NCBI GenBank assembly: GCA_027563935.2
Contig: JANVAS020000231.1
Span: forward strand, 10,992,001-11,056,000
DNA: 64,000 nt
Direction of reading: 5' to 3'
From: Costus lasius
Taxonomy: Eukaryota; Streptophyta; Magnoliopsida; Zingiberales; Costaceae
Made by a program: the position numbers and the translations under genes. Within the stretch, counting starts at the first letter, position 1. The number at the start of each line of letters is the position of its first letter. Positions 39,146 through 52,802 of this stretch are shown piece by piece. The notes beneath the pieces were generated by a model. That model was not told where the DNA came from. It saw only the letters and a program-made list of their open reading frames with translations, and ran no database searches.

Positions 39146-42100
39146 CAATTGTGTTTAAGATTAAGATTAAAAAGAAGATAAAGATGAATATCAAAAGATG
39201 AAGTTTGAAAAAATGATTAAAATCATGATCAACATCATGATCATGGACAAAATCAATATTAAATTAATATTGCAAAATGATAAATATCAAATATGGATCA
39301 TAATCAATATCAATATCCTCATCATTCAAAGACCAAGATAAAGATAAATATTGATATCAAGATTGAAAATCAATATTACCACAGAGATCAAAATCGAGTT
39401 TAAGAAGAATATTAGGAGTAAGATAAATATGAAGATTAGAAGATTAAATCCGAAATCTGAGATAAAAATGAATATAAAGATAATTATCAAGAATAAGATC
39501 AATGTTATAATTAAGAATGAGAATAAGATTAATAACAATTAAAGCTCATAATCGAGTTCAAAATTTTGATCATGATTAGATCAATATCAATATCAATAAA
39601 AATATTAAGATTAAAGACCAAGATTACAAACAAGATCAAAACAGAGTTTAAGATTAAGATTAAAAAGAAGATAAAGATGAATATCATAAGAAGAAGTTTG
39701 AAAAAATGATTAAAATCATGATCAACATCATGATCATGGACAAAATCAATATTAAATTAATATTGCAAAATGATAAATATCAAATATGGATCATAATCAA
39801 GATCAATATCCTCATCATTAAAAGATCAAGATAAAGATAAATATTAATATCAAGATTGAAAATCAATATTACCACAGAGATCAAAATCGAGTTTAAGAAG
39901 AATATTAGGAGTAAGATAAATATGAAGATTAGAAGATTAAATCCGAAATCTGAGATAAAAATGAATATAAAGATAATTATCAAGAATAAGATCAATGTTA
40001 TAATTAAGAATGAGAATAAGATTAATAACAATTAAAGCTCATAATCGAGTTCAAAATTTTGATCATGATTAGATCAATATCAATATCAATAAAATTATTA
40101 AGATTAAAGACCAAGATTACAAACAAGATCACAATTGTGTTTAAGATTAAGATTAAAAAGAAGATAAAGATGAATATCAAAAGATGAAGTTTGAAAAAAT
40201 GATTAAAATCATGATCAACATCATGATCATGGACAAAATCAATATTAAATTAATATTGCAAAATGATAAATATCAAATATGGATCATAATCAATATCAAT
40301 ATCCTCATCATTCAAAGACCAAGATAAAGATAAATATTGATATCAAGATTGAAAATCAATATTACCACAGAGATCAAAATCGAGTTTAAGAAGAATATTA
40401 GGAGTAAGATAAATATGAAGATTAGAAGATTAAATCCGAAATCTGAGATAAAAATGAATATAAAGATAATTATCAAGAATAAGATCAATGTTATAATTAA
40501 GAATGAGAATAAGATTAATAACAATTAAAGCTCATAATCGAGTTCAAAATTTTGATCATGATTAGATCAATATCAATATCAATAAAAATATTAAGATTAA
40601 AGACCAAGATTACAAACAAGATCAAAACAGAGTTTAAGATTAAGATTAAAAAGAAGATAAAGATGAATATCATAAGAAGAAGTTTGAAAAAATGATTAAA
40701 ATCATGATCAACATCATGATCATGGACAAAATCAATATTAAATTAATATTGCAAAATGATAAATATCAAATATGGATCATAATCAAGATCAATATCCTCA
40801 TCATTAAAAGATCAAGATAAAGATAAATATTAATATCAAGATTGAAAATCAATATTACCACAGAGATCAAAATCGAGTTTAAGAAGAATATTAGGAGTAA
40901 GATAAATATGAAGATTAGAAGATTAAATCCGAAATCTGAGATAAAAATGAATATAAAGATAATTATCAAGAATAAGATCAATGTTATAATTAAGAATGAG
41001 AATAAGATTAATAACAATTAAAGCTCATAATCGAGTTCAAAATTTTGATCATGATTAGATCAATATCAATATCAATAAAAATATTAAGATTAAAGACCAA
41101 GATTACAAACAAGATCACAATTGTGTTTAAGATTAAGATTAAAAAGAAGATAAAGATGAATATCAAAAGATGAAGTTTGAAAAAATGATTAAAATCATGA
41201 TCAACATCATGATCATGGACAAAATCAATATTAAATTAATATTGCAAAATGATAAATATCAAATATGGATCATAATCAATATCAATATCCTCATCATTCA
41301 AAGACCAAGATAAAGATAAATATTGATATCAAGATTGAAAATCAATATTACCACAGAGATCAAAATCGAGTTTAAGAAGAATATTAGGAGTAAGATAAAT
41401 ATGAAGATTAGAAGATTAAATCCGAAATCTGAGATAAAAATGAATATAAAGATAATTATCAAGAATAAGATCAATGTTATAATTAAGAATGAGAATAAGA
41501 TTAATAACAATTAAAGCTCATAATCGAGTTCAAAATTTTGATCATGATTAGATCAATATCAATATCAATAAAAATATTAAGATTAAAGACCAAGATTACA
41601 AACAAGATCAAATCAGAGTTTAAGATTAAGATTAAAAAGAAGATAAAGATGAATATCATAAGAAGAAGTTTGAAAAAATGATTAAAATCATGATCAACAT
41701 CATGATCATGGACAAAATCAATATTAAATTAATATTGCAAAATGATAAATATCAAATATGGATCATAATCAAGATCAATATCCTCATCATTAAAAGATCA
41801 AGATAAAGATAAATATTAATATCAAGATTGAAAATCAATATTACCACAGAGATCAAAATCGAGTTTAAGAAGAATATTAGGAGTAAGATAAATATGAAGA
41901 TTAGAAGATTAAATCCGAAATCTGAGATAAAAATGAATATAAAGATAATTATCACGAATAAGATCAATGTTATAATTAAGAATGAGAATAAGATTAATAA
42001 CAATTAAAGCTCATAATCGAGTTCAAAATTTTGATCATGATTAGATCAATATCAATATCAATAAAAATATTAAGATTAAAGACCAAGATTACAAACAAGA

Positions 42101-42265
42101 TCACAATTGTGTTTAAGATTAAGATTAAAAAGAAGATAAAGATGAATATCAAAAGATGAAGTTTGAAAAAATGATTAAAATCATGATCAACATCATGATC
42201 ATGGACAAAATCAATATTAAATTAATATTGCAAAATGATAAATATCAAATATGGATCATAATCAA
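39076..42265. repeat. Alternating d-a dimer run (units 79-right to 85)
   Basis: Units 80-85 alternate d a d a d a, and the sequence matches itself at a lag of 986 bp over 39,076-41,279 versus 40,062-42,265, about 3.2 dimers. The d units carry the right haplotype CAAAACAGAG/ATAAGAAGAAG and the a units carry CACAATTGTG/AAAAGATGAAG. Private changes mark individual copies: AAAATTATT near 40,091, CAAATCAGAG at 41,609 and ATCACG at 41,951. Confidence 0.88.
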
Positions 42266-43926
42266 GATCAATATCCTCATCATTCAAAGACCAAGATAAA
42301 GATAAATATTAATATCAAGATTGAAAATCAATATTACCACAGAGATCAAAATCGAGTTTAAGAAGAATATTAGGAGTAAGATAAATATGAAGGTTAGAAG
42401 ATTAAATCCGAAATCTGAGATAAAAATGAATATAAAGATAATTATCAAGAATAAGATCAATGTTATAATTAAGAATGAGAATAAGATTAATAACAATTAA
42501 AGCTCATAATCGAGTTCAAAATTTTCATCATGATTAGATCAATATCAATATCAATAAAAATATTAAGATTAAAGACCAAGATTACAAACAAGATCACAAT
42601 TGTGTTTAAGATTAAGATTAAAAAGAAGATAAAGATGAATATCAAAAGATGAAGTTTGAAAAAATGATTAAAATCATGATCAACATCATGATCATGGACA
42701 AAATCAATATTAAATTAATATTGCAAAATGATAAATATCAAATATGGATCATAATCAAGATCAATATCCTCATCATTCAAAGACCAAGATAAAGATAAAT
42801 ATTAATATCAAGATTGAAAATCAATATTACCACAGAGATCAAAATCGAGTTTAAGAAGAATATTAGGCGTAAGATAAATATGAAGATTAGAAGATTAAAT
42901 CCGAAATCTGAGATAAAAATGAATATAAAGATAATTATCACGAATAAGATCAATGTTATAATTAAGAATGAGAATAAGATTAATAACAATTAAAGCTCAT
43001 AATCGAGTTCAAAATTTTGATCATGATTAGATCAATATCAATATCAATAAAAATATTAAGATTAAAGACCAAGATTACAAACAAGATCACAATTGTGTTT
43101 AAGATTAAGATTAAAAAGAAGATAAAGATGAATATCAAAAGATGAAGTTTGAAAAAATGATTAAAATCATGATCAACATCATGATCATGGACAAAATCAA
43201 TATTAAATTAATATTGCAAAATGATAAATATCAAATATGGATCATAATCAAGATCAATATCCTCATCATTCAAAGACCAAGATAAAGATAAATATTAATA
43301 TCAAGATTGAAAATCAATATTACCACAGAGATCAAAATCGAGTTTAAGAAGAATATTAGGAGTAAGATAAATATGAAGGTTAGAAGATTAAATCCGAAAT
43401 CTGAGATAAAAATGAATATAAAGATAATTATCAAGAATAAGATCAATGTTATAATTAAGAATGAGAATAAGATTAATAACAATTAAAGCTCATAATCGAG
43501 TTCAAAATTTTCATCATGATTAGATCAATATCAATATCAATAAAAATATTAAGATTAAAGACCAAGATTACAAACAAGATCACAATTGTGTTTAAGATTA
43601 AGATTAAAAAGAAGATAAAGATGAATATCAAAAGATGAAGTTTGAAAAAATGATTAAAATCATGATCAACATCATGATCATGGACAAAATCAATATTAAA
43701 TTAATATTGCAAAATGATAAATATCAAATATGGATCATAATCAAGATCAATATCCTCATCATTCAAAGACCAAGATAAAGATAAATATTAATATCAAGAT
43801 TGAAAATCAATATTACCACAGAGATCAAAATCGAGTTTAAGAAGAATATTAGGCGTAAGATAAATATGAAGATTAGAAGATTAAATCCGAAATCTGAGAT
43901 AAAAATGAATATAAAGATAATTATCA
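41883..43926. repeat. Two-unit (986-bp) tandem duplication with mapped junction
   Basis: Bases 41,883-42,940 match 42,869-43,926 at a lag of 986 bp. The match is 1,058 bp, so the copies overlap by 72 bp and the junction lies within 42,869-42,940. Unit 87 is a hybrid: its left part is family b (GGCGTAAG at 42,866) while its right part carries the private A-to-C (ATCACG) at 42,941 otherwise seen only in unit 85 (41,955). Unit 89 has the b marker without ATCACG, as a simple tandem duplication predicts. Confidence 0.85.
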
Positions 43927-46900
43927 AGAATAAGATCAATGTTATAATTAAGAATGAGAATAAGATTAATAACAATTAAAGCTCATAATCGAGTTCAAAA
44001 TTTTGATCATGATTAGATCAATATCAATATCAATAAAAATATTAAGATTAAAGACCAAGATTACAAACAAGATCACAATTGAGTTTAAGATTAAGGTTAA
44101 AAAGAAGATAAAGATGAATATCAAAAGATGAAGTTTGAAAAAAATGATTAAAATCACGATCAACATCATGAGCATGGACAAAATCAATATTAAATTAATA
44201 TTGCAAAATGATAAATATCAAATATGGATCATAATCAATATCAATATCCTCATCATTCAAAGACCAAGATAAAGATAAATATTGATATCAAGATTGAAAA
44301 TCAATATTACCACAGAGATCAAAATCGAGTTTAAGAAGAATATTAGGAGTAAGATAAATATGAAGATTAGAAGATTAAATCCGAAATCTGAGATAAAAAT
44401 GAATATAAAGATAATTATCAAGAATAAGATCAATGTTATAATTAAGAATGAGAATAAGATTAATAACAATTAAAGCTCATAATCGAGTTCAAAATTTTGA
44501 TCATGATTAGATCAATATCAATATCAATAAAAATATTAAGATTAAAGACCAAGATTACAAACAAGATCAAAACAGAGTTTAAGATTAAGATTAAAAAGAA
44601 GATAAAGATGAATATCATAAGAAGAAGTTTGAAAAAATGATTAAAATCATGATCAACATCATGATCATGGACAAAATCAATATTAAATTAATATTGCAAA
44701 ATGATAAATATCAAATATGGATCATAATCAAGATCAATATCCTCATCATTAAAAGATCAAGATAAAGATAAATATTAATATCAAGATTGAAAATCAATAT
44801 TACCACAGAGATCAAAATCGAGTTTAAGAAGTATATTAGGAGTAAGATAAATATGAAGATTAGAAGATTAAATCCGAAATCTGAGATAAAAATGAATATA
44901 AAGATAATTATCAAGAATAAGATCAATGTTATAATTAAGAATGAGAATAAGATTAATAACAATTAAAGCTCATAATCGAGGTCAAAATTTTGATCATGAT
45001 TAGATCAATATCAATATCAATAAAAATATTAAGATTAAAGACCAAGATTACAAACAAGATCACAATTGTGTTTAAGATTAAGATTAAAAAGAAGATAAAG
45101 ATGAATATCAAAAGATGAAGTTTGAAAAAATGATTAAAATCATGATCAACATCATGATCATGGACAAAATCAATATTAAATTAATATTGCAAAATGATAA
45201 ATATCAAATATGTATCATAATCAAGATCAATATCCTCATCATTCAAAGACCAAGATAAAGATAAATATTAATATCAAGATTGAAAATCAATATTACCACA
45301 GAGATCAAAATCGAGTTTAAGAAGAATATTAGGCGTAAGATAAATATGAAGATTAGAAGATTAAATCCGAAATCTGAGATAAAAATGAATATAAAGATAA
45401 TTATCAAGAATAAGATCAATGTTATAATTAAGAATGAGAATAAGATTAATAACAATTAAAGCTCATAATCGAGTTCAAAATTTTGATCATGATTAGATCA
45501 ATATCAATATCAGTAAAAATATTAAGATTAAAGACCAAGATTACAAACAAGATCACAATTGAGTTTAAGATTAAGATTAAAAAGAAGATAAAGATGAATA
45601 TCAAAAGATGAAGTTTGAAAAAATGATTAAAATCATGATCAACATCATGATCATGGACAAAATCAATATTAAATTAATATTGCAAAATGATAAATATCAA
45701 ATATGGATCATAATCAAGATCAATATCCTCATCATTAAAAGATCAAGATAAAGATAAATATTAATATCAAGATTGAAAATCAATATTACCACAGAGATCA
45801 AAATCGAGTTTATGAAGAATATTAGGAGTAAGATAAATATGAAGATTAGAAGATTAAATCCGAAATCTGAGATAAAAATGAAGATAAAGATAATTATCAA
45901 GAATAAGATCAATGTTATAATTAAGAATGAGAATAAGATTAATAACAATTAAAGCTCATAATCGAGTTCAAAATTTTGATCATGATTAGATCAATATCAA
46001 TATCAATAAAAATATTAAGATTAAAGACCAAGATTACAAACAAGATCAAAATTGAGTTTAAGATTAAGATTAAAAAGAAGATAAAGATGAATATCAAAAG
46101 ATGAAGTTTGAAAAAATGATTAAAATCATGATCAACATCATGATCATGGACAAAATCAATATTAAATTAATATTGCAAAATGATAAATATGAAATATGGA
46201 TCATAATCAAGATCAATATCCTCATCATTAAAAGATCAAGATAAAGATAAATATTAATATCAAGATTGAAAATCAATATTACCACAGAGATCAAAATCGA
46301 GTTTAAGAAGAATATTAGGAGTAAGATAAATATGAAGATTAGAAGATTAAATCCAAAATCTGAGATAAAAATGAAGATAAAGATAATTATCAAGAATAAG
46401 ATCAATGTTATAATTAAGAATGAGAATAAGATTAATAACAATTAAAGCTCATAATCGAGTTCAAAATTTTGATCATGATTAGATCAATATCAATATCAAT
46501 AAAAATATTAAGATTAAAGACCAAGATTACAAACAAGATCAAAACAGAGTTTAAGATTAAGATTAAAAAGAAGATAAAGATGAATATCATAAGAAGAAGT
46601 TTGAAAAAATGATTAAAATCATGATCAACATCATGATCATGGACAAAATCAATATTAAATTAATATTGCAAAATGATAAATATCAAATATGGATTATAAT
46701 CAAGATCAATATCCTCATCATTAAAAGATCAAGATAAAGATAAATATTAATATCAAGATTGAAAATCAATATTACCACAGAGATCAAAATCGAGTTTAAG
46801 AAGAATATTAGGAGTAAGATAAATATGAAGATTAGAAGATTAAATCCGAAATCTGAGATAAAAATGAATATAAAGATAATTATCAAGAATAATATCAATG

Positions 46901-48020
46901 TTATAATTAAGAATGAGAATAAGATTAATAACAATTAAAGCTCATAATCGAGTTCAAAATTTTCATCATGATTAGATCAATATCAATATCAATAAAAATA
47001 TTAAGATTAAAGACCAAGATTACAAACAAGATCACAATTGTGTTTAAGATTAAGATTAAAAAGAAGATAAAGATGAATATCAAAAGATGAAGTTTGAAAA
47101 AATGATTAAAATCATGATCAACATCATGATCATGGACAAAATCAATATTAAATTAATATTGCAAAATGATAAATATCAAATATGGATCATAATCAAGATC
47201 AATATCCTCATCATTCAAAGACCAAGATAAAGATAAATATTAATATCAAGATTGAAAATCAATATTACCACAGAGATCAAAATCGAGTTTAAGAAGAATA
47301 TTAGGCGTAAGATAAATATGAAGATTAGAAGATTAAATCCGAAATCTGAGATAAAAATGAATATAAAGATAATTATCAAGAATAAGATCAATGTTATAAT
47401 TAAGAATGAGAATAAGATTAATAACAATTAAAGCTCATAATCGAGTTCAAAATTTTCATCATGATTAGATCAATATCAATATCAATAAAAATATTAAGAT
47501 TAAAGACCAAGATTACAAACAAGATCACAATTGAGTTTAAGATTAAGATTAAAAAGAAGATAAAGATGAATATCAAAAGATGAAGTTTGAAAAAATGATT
47601 AAAATCATGATCAACATCATGAGCATGGACAAAATCAATATTAAATTAATATTGCAAAATGATAAATATCAAATATGGATCATAATCAATATCAATATCC
47701 TCATCATTCAAAGACCAAGATAAAGATAAATATTGATATCAAGATTGAAAATCAATATTACCACAGAGATCAAAATCGAGTTTAAGAAGAATATTAGGAG
47801 TAAGATAAATATGAAGATTAGAAGATTAAATCCGAAATCTGAGATAAAAATGAATATAAAGATAATTATCAAGAATAAGATCAATGTTATAATTAAGAAT
47901 GAGAATAAGATTAATAACAATTAAAGCTCATAATCGAGTTCAAAATTTTGATCATGATTAGATCAATATCAATATCAATAAAAATATTAAGATTAAAGAC
48001 CAAGATTACAAACAAGATCA
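42942..48020. repeat. Higher-order block Z, copy 1 (units 87-right to 97)
   Basis: This 5,079-bp block recurs at 52,803-57,881, offset 9,861 bp (20 units plus one A). Family order from unit 88 is c b d a b e f a b d. Shared rare markers include GTATATTAGG at 44,831, TGTATCATAATC at 45,211 and CAGTAAAAAT at 45,511. Differences exist: 44,157 C, 44,981 G, GGATTATAATC near 46,692, AATAATATC near 46,891 and TTTTCATC near 46,963, so it is older than block Y or partly converted. Confidence 0.85.
45335..48020. repeat. Six-unit-offset block W, copy 1
   Basis: This 2,686-bp stretch recurs at 48,293-50,978, offset 2,958 bp (6 units). Family order e f a b d and the rare CAGTAAAAAT and AATAATATC variants are shared. 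Limits are 45,334 C versus 48,292 A and 48,021 C versus 50,979 A. It overlaps block Z copy 1. AATAATATC is missing from block Z copy 2, so the six-unit event is younger than the change that created it. Confidence 0.85.
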
Positions 48021-48292
48021 CAATTGAGTTTAAGATTAAGATTAAAAAGAAGATAAAGATGAATATCAAAAGATGAAGTTTGAAAAAATGATTAAAATCA
48101 TGATCAACATCATGAGCATGGACAAAATCAATATTAAATTAATATTGCAAAATGATAAATATCAAATATGGATCATAATCAATATCAATATCCTCATCAT
48201 TCAAAGACCAAGATAAAGATAAATATTGATATCAAGATTGAAAATCAATATTACCACAGAGATCAAAATCGAGTTTAAGAAGAATATTAGGA

Positions 48293-50978
48293 GTAAGATA
48301 AATATGAAGATTAGAAGATTAAATCCGAAATCTGAGATAAAAATGAATATAAAGATAATTATCAAGAATAAGATCAATGTTATAATTAAGAATGAGAATA
48401 AGATTAATAACAATTAAAGCTCATAATCGAGTTCAAAATTTTGATCATGATTAGATCAATATCAATATCAGTAAAAATATTAAGATTAAAGACCAAGATT
48501 ACAAACAAGATCACAATTGAGTTTAAGATTAAGATTAAAAAGAAGATAAAGATGAATATCAAAAGATGAAGTTTGAAAAAATGATTAAAATCATGATCAA
48601 CATCATGATCATGGACAAAATCAATATTAAATTAATATTGCAAAATGATAAATATCAAATATGGATCATAATCAAGATCAATATCCTCATCATTAAAAGA
48701 TCAAGATAAAGATAAATATTAATATCAAGATTGAAAATCAATATTACCACAGAGATCAAAATCGAGTTTATGAAGAATATTAGGAGTAAGATAAATATGA
48801 AGATTAGAAGATTAAATCCGAAATCTGAGATAAAAATGAAGATAAAGATAATTATCAAGAATAAGATCAATGTTATAATTAAGAATGAGAATAAGATTAA
48901 TAACAATTAAAGCTCATAATCGAGTTCAAAATTTTGATCATGATTAGATCAATATCAATATCAATAAAAATATTAAGATTAAAGACCAAGATTACAAACA
49001 AGATCAAAATTGAGTTTAAGATTAAGATTAAAAAGAAGATAAAGATGAATATCAAAAGATGAAGTTTGAAAAAATGATTAAAATCATGATCAACATCATG
49101 ATCATGGACAAAATCAATATTAAATTAATATTGCAAAATGATAAATATGAAATATGGATCATAATCAAGATCAATATCCTCATCATTAAAAGATCAAGAT
49201 AAAGATAAATATTAATATCAAGATTGAAAATCAATATTACCACAGAGATCAAAATCGAGTTTAAGAAGAATATTAGGAGTAAGATAAATATGAAGATTAG
49301 AAGATTAAATCCAAAATCTGAGATAAAAATGAAGATAAAGATAATTATCAAGAATAAGATCAATGTTATAATTAAGAATGAGAATAAGATTAATAACAAT
49401 TAAAGCTCATAATCGAGTTCAAAATTTTGATCATGATTAGATCAATATCAATATCAATAAAAATATTAAGATTAAAGACCAAGATTACAAACAAGATCAA
49501 AACAGAGTTTAAGATTAAGATTAAAAAGAAGATAAAGATGAATATCATAAGAAGAAGTTTGAAAAAATGATTAAAATCATGATCAACATCATGATCATGG
49601 ACAAAATCAATATTAAATTAATATTGCAAAATGATAAATATCAAATATGGATCATAATCAAGATCAATATCCTCATCATTAAAAGATCAAGATAAAGATA
49701 AATATTAATATCAAGATTGAAAATCAATATTACCACAGAGATCAAAATCGAGTTTAAGAAGAATATTAGGAGTAAGATAAATATGAAGATTAGAAGATTA
49801 AATCCGAAATCTGAGATAAAAATGAATATAAAGATAATTATCAAGAATAATATCAATGTTATAATTAAGAATGAGAATAAGATTAATAACAATTAAAGCT
49901 CATAATCGAGTTCAAAATTTTCATCATGATTAGATCAATATCAATATCAATAAAAATATTAAGATTAAAGACCAAGATTACAAACAAGATCACAATTGTG
50001 TTTAAGATTAAGATTAAAAAGAAGATAAAGATGAATATCAAAAGATGAAGTTTGAAAAAATGATTAAAATCATGATCAACATCATGATCATGGACAAAAT
50101 CAATATTAAATTAATATTGCAAAATGATAAATATCAAATATGGATCATAATCAAGATCAATATCCTCATCATTCAAAGACCAAGATAAAGATAAATATTA
50201 ATATCAAGATTGAAAATCAATATTACCACAGAGATCAAAATCGAGTTTAAGAAGAATATTAGGCGTAAGATAAATATGAAGATTAGAAGATTAAATCCGA
50301 AATCTGAGATAAAAATGAATATAAAGATAATTATCAAGAATAAGATCAATGTTATAATTAAGAATGAGAATAAGATTAATAACAATTAAAGCTCATAATC
50401 GAGTTCAAAATTTTCATCATGATTAGATCAATATCAATATCAATAAAAATATTAAGATTAAAGACCAAGATTACAAACAAGATCACAATTGAGTTTAAGA
50501 TTAAGATTAAAAAGAAGATAAAGATGAATATCAAAAGATGAAGTTTGAAAAAATGATTAAAATCATGATCAACATCATGAGCATGGACAAAATCAATATT
50601 AAATTAATATTGCAAAATGATAAATATCAAATATGGATCATAATCAATATCAATATCCTCATCATTCAAAGACCAAGATAAAGATAAATATTGATATCAA
50701 GATTGAAAATCAATATTACCACAGAGATCAAAATCGAGTTTAAGAAGAATATTAGGAGTAAGATAAATATGAAGATTAGAAGATTAAATCCGAAATCTGA
50801 GATAAAAATGAATATAAAGATAATTATCAAGAATAAGATCAATGTTATAATTAAGAATGAGAATAAGATTAATAACAATTAAAGCTCATAATCGAGTTCA
50901 AAATTTTGATCATGATTAGATCAATATCAATATCAATAAAAATATTAAGATTAAAGACCAAGATTACAAACAAGATCA
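48293..50978. repeat. Six-unit-offset block W, copy 2
   Basis: This is the second copy of 45,335-48,020. It carries CAGTAAAAAT at 48,469 and AATAATATC near 49,849. The GGATTATAATC change of the first copy (near 46,692) is absent here, so that change arose later. Confidence 0.85.
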
Positions 50979-52460
50979 AAACAGAGTTTAAGATTAAGAT
51001 TAAAAAGAAGATAAAGATGAATATCATAAGAAGAAGTTTGAAAAAATGATTAAAATCATGATCAACATCATGATCATGGACAAAATCAATATTAAATTAA
51101 TATTGCAAAATGATAAATATCAAATATGGATCATAATCAAGATCAATATCCTCATCATTAAAAGATCAAGATAAAGATAAATATTAATATCAAGATTGAA
51201 AATCAATATTACCACAGAGATCAAAATCGAGTTTAAGAAGAATATTAGGAGTAAGATAAATATGAAGATTAGAAGATTAAATCCGAAATCTGAGATAAAA
51301 ATGAATATAAAGATAATTATCAAGAATAAGATCAATGTTATAATTAAGAATGAGAATAAGATTAATAACAATTAAAGCTCATAATCGAGTTCAAAATTTT
51401 GATCATGATTAGATCAATATCAATATCAATAAAAATATTAAGATTAAAGACCAAGATTACAAACAAGATCACAATTGTGTTTAAGATTAAGATTAAAAAG
51501 AAGATAAAGATGAATATCAAAAGATGAAGTTTGAAAAAATGATTAAAATCATGATCAACATCATGATCATGGACAAAATCAATATTAAATTAATATTGCA
51601 AAATGATAAATATCAAATATGGATCATAATCAAGATCAATATCCTCATCATTCAAAGACCAAGATAAAGATAAATATTAATATCAAGATTGAAAATCAAT
51701 ATTACCACAGAGATCAAAATCGAGTTTAAGAAGAATATTAGGCGTAAGATAAATATGAAGATTAGAAGATTAAATCCGAAATCTGAGATAAAAATGAATA
51801 TAAAGATAATTATCAAGAATAAGATCAATGTTATAATTAAGAATGAGAATAAGATTAATAACAATTAAAGCTCATAATCGAGTTCAAAATTTTCATCATG
51901 ATTAGATCAATATCAATATCAATAAAAATATTAAGATTAAAGACCAAGATTACAAACAAGATCACAATTGAGTTTAAGATTAAGATTAAAAAGAAGATAA
52001 AGATGAATATCAAAAGATGAAGTTTGAAAAAATGATTAAAATCATGATCAACATCATGAGCATGGACAAAATCAATATTAAATTAATATTGCAAAATGAT
52101 AAATATCAAATATGGATCATAATCAATATCAATATCCTCATCATTCAAAGACCAAGATAAAGATAAATATTGATATCAAGATTGAAAATCAATATTACCA
52201 CAGAGATCAAAATCGAGTTTAAGAAGAATATTAGGAGTAAGATAAATATGAAGATTAGAAGATTAAATCCGAAATCTGAGATAAAAATGAATATAAAGAT
52301 AATTATCAAGAATAAGATCAATGTTATAATTAAGAATGAGAATAAGATTAATAACAATTAAAGCTCATAATCGAGTTCAAAATTTTGATCATGATTAGAT
52401 CAATATCAATATCAATAAAAATATTAAGATTAAAGACCAAGATTACAAACAAGATCAAAA
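49923..52460. repeat. b-d-a trimer pair (units 101-right to 106)
   Basis: Bases 49,923-50,981 match 51,402-52,460 at a lag of 1,479 bp (3 units). Units 102-107 read b d a b d a. The following a unit (107) carries AATCCAAAATC and AATGAAGATAAAG, marks otherwise typical of family f. Units 116-121 repeat the same b d a b d a order. Confidence 0.75.
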
Positions 52461-52802
52461 TTGAGTTTAAGATTAAGATTAAAAAGAAGATAAAGATGAA
52501 TATCATAAGAAGAAGTTTGAAAAAATGATTAAAATCATGATCAACATCATGATCATGGACAAAATCAATATTAAATTAATATTGCAAAATGATAAATATC
52601 AAATATGGATCATAATCAAGATCAATATCCTCATCATTAAAAGATCAAGATAAAGATAAATATTAATATCAAGATTGAAAATCAATATTACCACAGAGAT
52701 CAAAATCGAGTTTAAGAAGAATATTAGGAGTAAGATAAATATGAAGATTAGAAGATTAAATCCAAAATCTGAGATAAAAATGAAGATAAAGATAATTATC
52801 AA

